In this document: positions 14,824-21,398 of the stretch, one piece after another
How the letters are laid out: each line of letters starts with the position of its first letter
How positions within the stretch are numbered: the stretch's first letter is position 1
Assembly (NCBI GenBank): GCA_946403625.1
Contig: CAMJAP010000024.1
Span: 1 to 32,966, forward strand
DNA: 32,966 bases
Direction of reading: 5' to 3'
From: an uncultured Lachnospiraceae bacterium
GTDB lineage: Bacteria > Bacillota > Clostridia > Lachnospirales > Lachnospiraceae
Notes under the pieces: model-generated
The model's database searches: none
Told to the model about the DNA's origin: nothing
What the model saw: only the letters and a program-made list of their open reading frames with translations
Made by a program: the position numbers and the translations under genes

Positions 14824-14853
14824 AAGGCAGCCCGGCAGGTACGCGGCTGCTTT
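14824..14853 (+). terminator. Weak terminator or attenuator between marR and arsA
   Basis: AAGGCAGCC (14824-14832) can pair with GGCTGCTTT (14845-14853) with one wobble pair and a 12-nt loop. Only three T residues follow, so termination is likely partial. Confidence 0.45.
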
Positions 14854-14863
14854 CCCTAAAACC

Positions 14864-14920
14864 AAATACTTCGAGGGCGGAACTATTCAAACAAAGAAAT
14901 ATTCACAAGGGGAATTATTC
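14864..14920 (+). promoter_or_regulatory. Operator-like repeat array upstream of ArsA operon
   Basis: Three copies of GAANTATTC occur at 14880-14888, 14896-14904 and 14912-14920, exactly 16 nt apart. Each is a near-palindrome (GAA-N3-TTC). Just before them is AAATACTTCGAGGG (14864-14877), matching the repeats in the marR promoter. I could not assign a clear -35/-10 pair here. Confidence 0.55.
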
Positions 14921-14959
14921 TGAAAGCGAAGCATACCTGAAGAAAGCGAGGAAAGGTTT

Positions 14960-16138
14960 ATGAGCAGGATTTATATTTTTACCGGAAAAGGCGGCGTGGG
15001 AAAGAGCAGCGTGGCGACGGCACACGCCTACAAAAGCGCGGCAGAGGGGAAGAAAACTCTGTTGGTCAGCACCGATATGGCCCACAATCTGGGAGATCTG
15101 TTTGAGCGCAAACTGGGAAGGGAAGAGGAAGAAGTATTGCCGAACCTGTCGCTCTACGAGATCGATCCCGAGTATGTGATGGAGACGGATTTCGCATCGG
15201 TTACGGGCTATCTGACCAGCTTATTTACGGAACTGGAAAACTTAAGCATCAAGGATCTGGGGATGATCCCGGGGATGGAAGAATTATTCTCCCTGTTAAA
15301 GATCGCCGAGATCTATAAGAGCGGCACCTACGAGCGCATCTTTGTGGACTGCGCACCGACCGGCGAAACCTTATCCTTGCTCAAGTTTCCGGAGTTGCTT
15401 TCGTGGTATATGGAGAAGCTGTTCCCCATCGGCAAGATCGGCGTACGCCTGCTGGCACCGGTTTCCAAATCCATCTTCCAGGTGGAGATGCCGAACAAAA
15501 ACGCGATGAACGATATCGAAAAGATCTACCTGAAACTGGCGGAGTTGCAGGAAATGTTAAAGAACCGGGAGATCACGAGCATCCGTCTCGTTACCACTCC
15601 GGAAAAGATGGTCATCGAGGAAACGAAGCGCAACTATATGTATATGAACCTGTATGATTTTAATGTGGACGGTCTCTACATCAACCGCGTTCTGCCGCAG
15701 GACATCGGCAATACCTTCTTTGACCGGTGGATCGAGCTGCAGAGGAATTATATCACGGATATCAAAGAGTGTTTCCGGGCGCTGCCCATCCTGGAGATCC
15801 CCTGGTATGAGGAGGAAGTCAAGGGGGAGGCGGCCATCCGGCGGATCGCGGAAGATGTGCTGCAAGGCCATGATGTGTTCGGAAAGAAAGTGATCAATGC
15901 CAGAGAGACGTTCACCCAGACGGAGGACGGATATCAGCTGGAAGTATCCGTACCCTGCGCGGAGAAAGGGGACATCGATCTGTATCAGGGAACAACGGAT
16001 ATCGTGATCCGGATCGGCAATTTCAAACGAAACATACCGCTGCCGAACATCCTGCGCACCTATGCGGTATCGGGGGCAAAACTGGAGGACGGCAAGTTGC
16101 GGATCAGCTTTGAGAGAGGAGGCACCGGAGATGAATAA
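14960..16138 (+). CDS. ArsA/Get3-family ATPase with C-terminal Hsp20-like domain
   Basis: This 392-aa protein is a P-loop ATPase of the ArsA/Get3/TRC40 group (deviant Walker A, active as dimers). Features: P-loop GKGGVGKS (residues 9-16), switch I STDMAHNLGDLF (usual form STDPAHSLSD), and DCAPTGETLSLLKFPE. Residues about 315-388 form the small beta-sandwich called ArsA_HSP20. The Get3 CxxC zinc motif is not seen. No arsenite pump (arsB) or arsR is nearby, so arsenic export is unlikely; handling of hydrophobic or membrane-associated proteins is an alternative. The gene follows AGGAAAGG and overlaps the next gene by eight nt. Confidence 0.88.
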   Translation: MSRIYIFTGKGGVGKSSVATAHAYKSAAEGKKTLLVSTDMAHNLGDLFERKLGREEEEVLPNLSLYEIDPEYVMETDFASVTGYLTSLFTELENLSIKDLGMIPGMEELFSLLKIAEIYKSGTYERIFVDCAPTGETLSLLKFPELLSWYMEKLFPIGKIGVRLLAPVSKSIFQVEMPNKNAMNDIEKIYLKLAELQEMLKNREITSIRLVTTPEKMVIEETKRNYMYMNLYDFNVDGLYINRVLPQDIGNTFFDRWIELQRNYITDIKECFRALPILEIPWYEEEVKGEAAIRRIAEDVLQGHDVFGKKVINARETFTQTEDGYQLEVSVPCAEKGDIDLYQGTTDIVIRIGNFKRNIPLPNILRTYAVSGAKLEDGKLRISFERGGTGDE

Positions 16139-16346
16139 GACCATGATCAAACGACTGAAGACGGCGGGAGAATATCAGAAAAAAGCGATCCTGGCACTGT
16201 TGCCGGAACGTACGGCAGGGCATCTGGATGTGATCGGAAACGAGATGAAGCAGATGGTGGCGGAGATGCTGCCGGGCAGCTGCAAGAAGGAGAAGGCTCC
16301 GGAAGCAGAGCAGACAGGGAATGTAAAAAAGGTATCGATCGACTGA
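16131..16346 (+). CDS. 71-aa protein between the two ArsA ATPases
   Basis: The small gene starts at ATG 16131, eight nt before the stop of the first arsA, after a GGAGG site (16118-16122). The product begins MNKTMIKRLKTAGEYQKKA and continues ILALLPERTAGHLDVIGNEM, then KQMVAEMLPG and a charged tail containing EKAPEAEQ. It is helical, basic at the start, and has no membrane segment. The LLPE-x-x-x-x-H-x-x-V-I-G-x-E-x-x-x-M pattern looks like a helix-turn-helix hairpin and may be the conserved core. I recognise no family. The overlap on one side and a 19-nt gap on the other show that it is translated with the ATPases, so it is probably their partner or adaptor. Confidence 0.75.
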   Translation: MNKTMIKRLKTAGEYQKKAILALLPERTAGHLDVIGNEMKQMVAEMLPGSCKKEKAPEAEQTGNVKKVSID

Positions 16347-16365
16347 TCGGGAAAGGATGACAGTT

Positions 16366-17544
16366 ATGAGAGTGATCATATATACGGGAAAAGGTGGTGT
16401 CGGCAAGACCAGTATGGCGTGTGCGACGGCATGTGCGATCGCAAAGACCGGAAAGCGGGTGTTGGTGATGAGTACCGATCCGGCCCACAGCCTGGGGGAT
16501 TCCTTTGGCGTAAAGATCGGGCGGGATGCGACGAAACTGTCGGATACCCTGTACGGGATGGAGATCGACACGGTCTATGAAAGCGAAAAAAGCTGGGGCA
16601 ATATGAAGGACTACTTAAAGCGCCTGCTCACGGCAAAAGGCGGCAGCGGGATCGAAGTGGAAGAATTGCTGGTATTCCCGGGGCTGGAGGAACTGTTTTC
16701 GATGTTTAAGATCCTGGAAGTCTGCGAAAGCGGCGAATACGATACGGTCATCGTGGACTGCGCGCCGACCGGCGAAACCCTGGCTTTGCTCAAATATCCG
16801 GAGCAGCTCTCCGGCCTGATCCGCAGGTTTTTGCCGATGGAAAAAGCGGTGGTCCGTACCGGCGGCCGGCTTGTGGAAACGATCGCAAAAATCCCCATGC
16901 CGGGAGAAAATGTATTTGACGATGTCGAATATCTGATGGACAAGATGGAACGCCTGCAGAAACTGCTGCTGGACAAAAAGACCGTCAGCCTGCGTGTAGT
17001 GACGACACCGGAAAAGATCGTGATCAGCGAAGCCAAGCGGAACTTTACCTGCCTGTGCCTGTACCATTACAATGTGGACGCGGTGATCGTCAATCACATT
17101 TATCCCGAAGCGGCAATGGAAGGATATTTCAGCAAATGGCAGAAACTGCAGGAGGAGGCGTTGCAGGAGATTAAGGAATCCTTCAGTGAAGTGCCGAAGT
17201 TTTATGTGGAGCTACAGGACCGCGAGATCCGCACGCTGGAGGTACTGGAGCAGGTCGGGACACAGATCTACGGGGAGTGCGATCCGGCGGAAGTGCTGTT
17301 TGAAAAAGAGATCTACCATGTGGATGCCGAGGACTGTGTCCTGCAGATCTATCTTCCCTTTGCGGAAAAGAGCGAACTGCAGCTGGAGCAGGACCGGAAC
17401 GAGCTGATCGTCGGAGTGAAGAACGAAAGCCGCACATTTCCCATTCCGGAAGAGTTTCGCAATATGGAGATCCAGTCGGCGCTGTTTCAGGACGGCTATC
17501 TGAACATCCTCTTTACCGAGGGGATGGAAGACGCGGCCATGTGA
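16366..17544 (+). CDS. Second ArsA/Get3-family ATPase with Hsp20-like domain
   Basis: The start at ATG 16366 (AAAGGA eight nt upstream) gives 392 aa, the same length as the first ArsA. It carries P-loop GKGGVGKT (residues 8-15), a canonical switch I STDPAHSLGDSF, and DCAPTGETLALLKYPE, followed by the C-terminal beta-sandwich (about 313-388, starting DCVLQIYLPFAEKSELQL). The two ATPases are similar along their full length but clearly diverged, so the duplication is old and each probably has its own role, perhaps as a heterodimer. An in-frame ATG at 16357 overlaps the ribosome binding site and is less likely. It is the last gene of the operon. Confidence 0.88.
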   Translation: MRVIIYTGKGGVGKTSMACATACAIAKTGKRVLVMSTDPAHSLGDSFGVKIGRDATKLSDTLYGMEIDTVYESEKSWGNMKDYLKRLLTAKGGSGIEVEELLVFPGLEELFSMFKILEVCESGEYDTVIVDCAPTGETLALLKYPEQLSGLIRRFLPMEKAVVRTGGRLVETIAKIPMPGENVFDDVEYLMDKMERLQKLLLDKKTVSLRVVTTPEKIVISEAKRNFTCLCLYHYNVDAVIVNHIYPEAAMEGYFSKWQKLQEEALQEIKESFSEVPKFYVELQDREIRTLEVLEQVGTQIYGECDPAEVLFEKEIYHVDAEDCVLQIYLPFAEKSELQLEQDRNELIVGVKNESRTFPIPEEFRNMEIQSALFQDGYLNILFTEGMEDAAM

Positions 17545-17570
17545 TGCAAAAATTGTCGGGGATGTCGCAA

Positions 17571-17611
17571 GTATCTGTTCACTTGTATCTGTGCACTGAC
17601 TATAGTATAAT
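17571..17611 (+). promoter_or_regulatory. Promoter of the DUF4003 gene with tandem repeat
   Basis: TTGTAT (17583-17588) and TATAAT (17606-17611) are 17 nt apart, about 80 nt before the ATG. A 14-bp tandem direct repeat (17571-17584 and 17585-17598, 12 of 14 identical, unit GTATCTGTKCACTK) covers the -35 region and may bind a regulator. Confidence 0.6.
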
Positions 17612-17691
17612 CAGAAATTGGTGGCATTACTTTACCAACGAAAAGAAGGCATATTTCGGAATACTATATTAGCGATCGGAGGGGAAAGAGA

Positions 17692-18684
17692 ATGAACGAA
17701 TCATTAAAGCAGAAATGCGAGTTGCTGGCAGATAACTATACGGTGATCAACAAGGACTTCAAGTGGGAGTTTGAGCTGATGACGATCGTGGCTGCCAATT
17801 CCTATACGAATGCGGGATTGAAAGCAGATCCGGCCAAGATGAAGGAGTGCAGGGAGATCCTGAAGAAAAAGCAGGGGATGTTCTCGGATCTGCGGGGCAT
17901 CTCGGAACTGGCTCTTTTGTCCAAAATGGCGATCGATCGCAATCCGGAAGGCTTTTTGGATGAAGTGACCGGGGTGTTTGACAAGATCCGTAACGGCAGA
18001 GTGTTCACATCCTCCTATATGGTGCTGTGTGCCCTGATCATCTGTGAGCAGCACAAGGTGGGGCAGGCCGATGAGATCATCAAAAAGATGAATGAAATTA
18101 TGAAGAAAATGAAAAAGGAACATCCTCTTCTGACCGGCAGCGAAGATATGCCGTTGGCGACCGTGATGGCGCTGATGCCGGAAGATACGGACAAGCTGAT
18201 CGATGAGATGGAAGCCTGCTATGATATTTTGAAAAAGAAATTCCCGCTGCATAAAGATGCGGTACAGGGACTTTGCCAGGTACTGTGCCTGAGCGGCAGC
18301 GGTACGGAGGAAAAATGCGCAAAGGCAGCCGAGATCTATGATGCGCTGAAGAAGCAGGGCGTAAAATACGGTAAGTCCACGGAACTGGCAGCCCTCGGCG
18401 CTTTGGTGGATCTGGATCTTGACGCAAAAGAGATCGCAAAAGAGATCGACGAAGTATCCGAACTGCTGAAGAAGCATAAGGGCTTCGGCAACTTTTCACT
18501 CGGAAAAGAATACCGTGCCATGTTTGCGGCACTTTTGGTGGCACAGGAATATTCTCCGCAGGTACTGACCTCCGATGCTCCGGCGATCGGCAGCGCGCTG
18601 GCACTGATCATTGCCGAGGAGATCGTGATGCTGATCCTGGTGGCATCTACGACGGCAGCAGCCGCAAATACATCGCACAGTTAA
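17692..18684 (+). CDS. DUF4003-family protein
   Basis: The 330-aa protein looks like DUF4003 members of Firmicutes: a mostly helical sequence with a RNGRVFTSSYMVLCALIICEQ segment and a KEHPLLTGSEDMPLATVMAL segment, both typical. It ends with a hydrophobic stretch (about 300-325, ALALIIAEEIVMLILVAS), which may be a C-terminal membrane anchor. Function is unknown. A tail-anchored protein directly downstream of Get3-type ATPases is suggestive, since Get3 inserts tail-anchored proteins in eukaryotes, but that is a guess. It has its own promoter and a GGAGGGG ribosome binding site. Confidence 0.8.
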   Translation: MNESLKQKCELLADNYTVINKDFKWEFELMTIVAANSYTNAGLKADPAKMKECREILKKKQGMFSDLRGISELALLSKMAIDRNPEGFLDEVTGVFDKIRNGRVFTSSYMVLCALIICEQHKVGQADEIIKKMNEIMKKMKKEHPLLTGSEDMPLATVMALMPEDTDKLIDEMEACYDILKKKFPLHKDAVQGLCQVLCLSGSGTEEKCAKAAEIYDALKKQGVKYGKSTELAALGALVDLDLDAKEIAKEIDEVSELLKKHKGFGNFSLGKEYRAMFAALLVAQEYSPQVLTSDAPAIGSALALIIAEEIVMLILVASTTAAAANTSHS

Positions 18685-18706
18685 GAGGATATAGGGAGGG
18701 ATTACT

Positions 18707-18991
18707 ATGAATAAGGGACGGTTTTTCCTGCGCATATTATTGGATTCCCTGATCCTGTCCGGTTGTTTTATGCTGGTGATCGGATTCTTTTATATGGCGA
18801 TCAAGGCAGGCATCCCGTATCAGGATCCGCCGGTGGAATTGCAGATCAAGTATGAGATCAATATGGGAATCGGGCAGACGCTGACCGATCTGGGATTTGT
18901 GGTATTTGTCTTTGGCGGGATCAGTCGGATCGCAGCGGCGATCGTATGGAAACTGAAGGACCGGAAAGCGAAAAAAGAAGCACAGGTATAA
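18707..18991 (+). CDS. Small membrane protein with two TM segments
   Basis: The 94-aa protein has hydrophobic helices at about residues 9-31 and 59-79, with a polar loop between (IPYQDPPVELQIKYEINMG) and a lysine-rich end (WKLKDRKAKKEAQV), placing both termini in the cytoplasm. No family is recognised. A GGGAGG site precedes the ATG, and the gene starts 22 nt after the DUF4003 gene, so the two are co-transcribed. Confidence 0.7.
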   Translation: MNKGRFFLRILLDSLILSGCFMLVIGFFYMAIKAGIPYQDPPVELQIKYEINMGIGQTLTDLGFVVFVFGGISRIAAAIVWKLKDRKAKKEAQV

Positions 18992-19010
18992 GATCAGGAG
19001 GATGGAAGAT

Positions 19011-19313
19011 ATGGTAAAGCATGTGATTTTGTGGACTTTAAAAGACGAGTATTCTCTGGAGGAGAAGGAGCAGATCAAAGCAGGGATCAAGAGCGGGCTG
19101 GAAGGTTTGAAAGGCCAGATCCCGGGACTGATCGACATTACGGTCAATACCAAGCCGCTGGCAAGTTCCAACTGCGATCTGATGCTGGATTCCTCGTTTG
19201 AGAACGAAGAGGCATTGAAGGGGTATGCGGTGCACCCCAAGCATGTGGATGTGGCCAATACGAAGGTAAGACCGTATACGGCCAGCCGTGTTTGCATGGA
19301 TTACGAGGTATGA
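19011..19313 (+). CDS. Dabb-family (stress-responsive A/B barrel) protein
   Basis: This 100-aa protein is a dimeric alpha/beta-barrel of the Dabb family: it starts MVKHVILWTLK, with the conserved H-x-x-x-W/F-x-x-K motif, continues EIKAGLEGLKGQIPGLIDI-like helix and strand, and ends with the YAVHPKHVDVANTKVRPYTASR motif typical of the family. Members vary from stress proteins to polyketide cyclases; nothing points to a substrate. ATG 19011 was preferred over ATG 19002 because the AGGAGG site (18996-19001) is directly adjacent to 19002. It is probably the last gene of the operon, ahead of a terminator. Confidence 0.88.
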   Translation: MVKHVILWTLKDEYSLEEKEQIKAGIKSGLEGLKGQIPGLIDITVNTKPLASSNCDLMLDSSFENEEALKGYAVHPKHVDVANTKVRPYTASRVCMDYEV

Positions 19314-19385
19314 AAAAGAAACGGATCACGCAGGTACTGCGGTTCATCGTATGCCGGTATGTACTGTAATGATGCGGTTCGGTGC

Positions 19386-19420
19386 AGGAGCACTCACGGT
19401 TTGTTGGGGCTCCTTTTTTT
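19386..19420 (+). terminator. Intrinsic terminator after the Dabb gene
   Basis: AGGAGC (19386-19391) pairs with GCTCCT (19409-19414), followed by a run of T residues to 19420. It should separate the DUF4003 operon from the RyR/TrkA gene. Confidence 0.75.
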
Positions 19421-19465
19421 GCTAAAGAGGATCCGGACATTCCGGAATGACAGGAGGAGAATCAA

Positions 19466-21322
19466 ATGGTTGGAGATATGACGGTGATCATGCTGTCGGC
19501 GGCAGTTTTTCTGGCGCTGATCCTGTATGTGGCGTTGGAACAGGAACAGAGAGAAAAGGTTACGGGAGCGACCTTTTTCCTGGCGGCGATCGGCGGTATC
19601 ATCATCTATGGTTTTATATATTCCCACGGACGACAGGGCGTTTTTGAACATATGTCGGCAATCCTCCGGACCCTGGTGGATGTGGGCCGTATGTTTGTGG
19701 GGGCCAATAACGAAACACTCTTTTTACAGGTGCTGGAACAGAACGGTGTGAATAAAGGGGCGTGGAGTTTCCTGTTCTGGTGCAGCCATTTTCTGGCGTA
19801 TTATTCCATGGCGAGTGCGGCCATCCTGGCGTTGGGCAAAGGCGCGGTACGAAATCTGCAGATCATTCTCCTGGGCGTACGGAATGTGGAACTGATCTAC
19901 GGTGTGAACGAAAATACCCTGGCATACGGCAGAAACCGGGTGAAAACCAAGAAAACTTCCGTCGTGTTTGTAGGAACGGCAGATCCGATCCAGGAGACGG
20001 AGATCCGCCAGATGGGGGCGATCCTGTTTTCGGATGAGGGAGCGATCAACCCCGGAGAAAAATTCCTGAAGAAACTGAAACTGGGCGGAAAAGTCGGCAA
20101 ACGACTGCATCTGTGTGCGTTGTCGGAGCAGGAGGATGACAACTTTAACTATGCGCTGCGAATGATGAAACTGCTGGAGGATGCCGGGATCGCACCGAAG
20201 AATACGTCACTGGTGCTGCTGGGCAGGGAAGAACGGCAGGGGGTGACGCTGCAGGCCGGCAAGGATCATTACGGGTACGGTGAGGTGAAGACCTTTGACA
20301 CCGCAGAATTGACCGCGCGTCTGCTGATGCAGAAGTATCCGGTATGCAACAATGTTTCCTTTGATGAAAACGGTCTGGCAAAAAATGATGTGGAGGTACT
20401 GATCGTCGGATTCGGGCGTATGGGGCAGGAGATTCTGAAGAAGGCCATCGTTAACGGACAGTTTGAGGGCGGAACTTTCCATGCGGATATTTTTGATCCG
20501 GATTTTCATAACATTGATGGTTTCTTCCGTATGCGTTATGCGGCAATGCTGGAAGAATATGACATTGAATTTCACAGTGACGGCGGACGCAGCAGGGAGT
20601 TTTGCAGGTATTTACAGGAACATGCGCACAAACTTACCTATGTCGTGATCGCGGTAGGAGAGAAGAATCACGGCAGGGAGATCGCGGATGATATCATGGA
20701 TATGTTCATGCTGGAAGGGATCAATACGCCGGTTTATCAATGCTGGGGCGGCAATGTGGTCTGCTATCGCACCAGGGATGAGAGTGAGTTTGCAAGCCTG
20801 CACGATGCGGATATCCTGTATGGCGGCGGCATGGACGAGATGGCGATCCGGCTGAATCATTATTATAATGATCCGGATGGCAATGAGCGGGACCAGTGGC
20901 TGGCCTGCGATTATTTCAGCCGTATGAGCTGCCGGTCCAGCGTGGATTTCCTCTGTTCCTATATCAAGCGGATCCGCAAGGAATTCGGACCGGAGATCTC
21001 GAAGGCCAAGTTGGAAAATATGGCAAAGACCGAGCATCTGCGCTGGAATGCGTTCCATTATACGATGGAGTACCGGTGCATGAGCCGCGTGACCTGGGAG
21101 GCGCGGGCCGAGGAATACCGCAAGCAGGAGCGCGTGGGAACCGTAAAAAAGATCCGTATCTCAAAGGATGCGGTCAATCGTCAGCATGCCTGTCTGGTGA
21201 GCTGGGATGAGCTGGATGAACTGTCCGAGCGGGAAAATGCGGTGACCGGCAAACAGATTGACTACAAGCAGATGGATCGGGATAATGTAAATGTGATCCT
21301 GAAACTGATGACGGAGAAGTGA
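19466..21322 (+). CDS. Membrane protein with TrkA-like and RyR-like domains
   Basis: The 618-aa protein has three likely membrane segments (about 5-25, 33-53 and 102-124), then a cytoplasmic part. A Rossmann domain near residues 308-420 starts VEVLIVGFGRMGQEILKKA with glycine motif GFGRMG (315-320), as in TrkA_N and related NAD-binding domains; an earlier stretch (NLQIILLGVRNVELIYGVNENT, about 130-151) may be a second, degenerate copy. The last 110 residues resemble the RyR domain (LENMAKTEHLRWNAFHYTM; VSWDELDELS). Such proteins could be nucleotide-sensing membrane regulators or channels. The ribosome binding site is AGGAGG. The next gene encodes a TIR protein. The domain calls are from motifs only. 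Confidence 0.7.
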   Translation: MVGDMTVIMLSAAVFLALILYVALEQEQREKVTGATFFLAAIGGIIIYGFIYSHGRQGVFEHMSAILRTLVDVGRMFVGANNETLFLQVLEQNGVNKGAWSFLFWCSHFLAYYSMASAAILALGKGAVRNLQIILLGVRNVELIYGVNENTLAYGRNRVKTKKTSVVFVGTADPIQETEIRQMGAILFSDEGAINPGEKFLKKLKLGGKVGKRLHLCALSEQEDDNFNYALRMMKLLEDAGIAPKNTSLVLLGREERQGVTLQAGKDHYGYGEVKTFDTAELTARLLMQKYPVCNNVSFDENGLAKNDVEVLIVGFGRMGQEILKKAIVNGQFEGGTFHADIFDPDFHNIDGFFRMRYAAMLEEYDIEFHSDGGRSREFCRYLQEHAHKLTYVVIAVGEKNHGREIADDIMDMFMLEGINTPVYQCWGGNVVCYRTRDESEFASLHDADILYGGGMDEMAIRLNHYYNDPDGNERDQWLACDYFSRMSCRSSVDFLCSYIKRIRKEFGPEISKAKLENMAKTEHLRWNAFHYTMEYRCMSRVTWEARAEEYRKQERVGTVKKIRISKDAVNRQHACLVSWDELDELSERENAVTGKQIDYKQMDRDNVNVILKLMTEK

Positions 21323-21330
21323 CGGCGCGA

Positions 21331-21359
21331 TTCACATTCGAGGGGATATGTGATATGAT
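21331..21359 (+). promoter_or_regulatory. Candidate promoter of TIR/Sel1 gene
   Basis: TTCACA (21331-21336) and TATGAT (21354-21359) are 17 nt apart, 40 nt before the start codon. It would allow the TIR gene to be transcribed apart from the gene upstream. Confidence 0.5.
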
Positions 21360-21398
21360 CGCATCATTACGGCGATGGCAGGACTTGGAGGATTGAAA

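Noticed and set aside
14960-17544. Arsenic-resistance operon
   Set aside because: There is no arsB, arsC, acr3 or arsR, and the regulator is MarR type; the ArsA name reflects family only.
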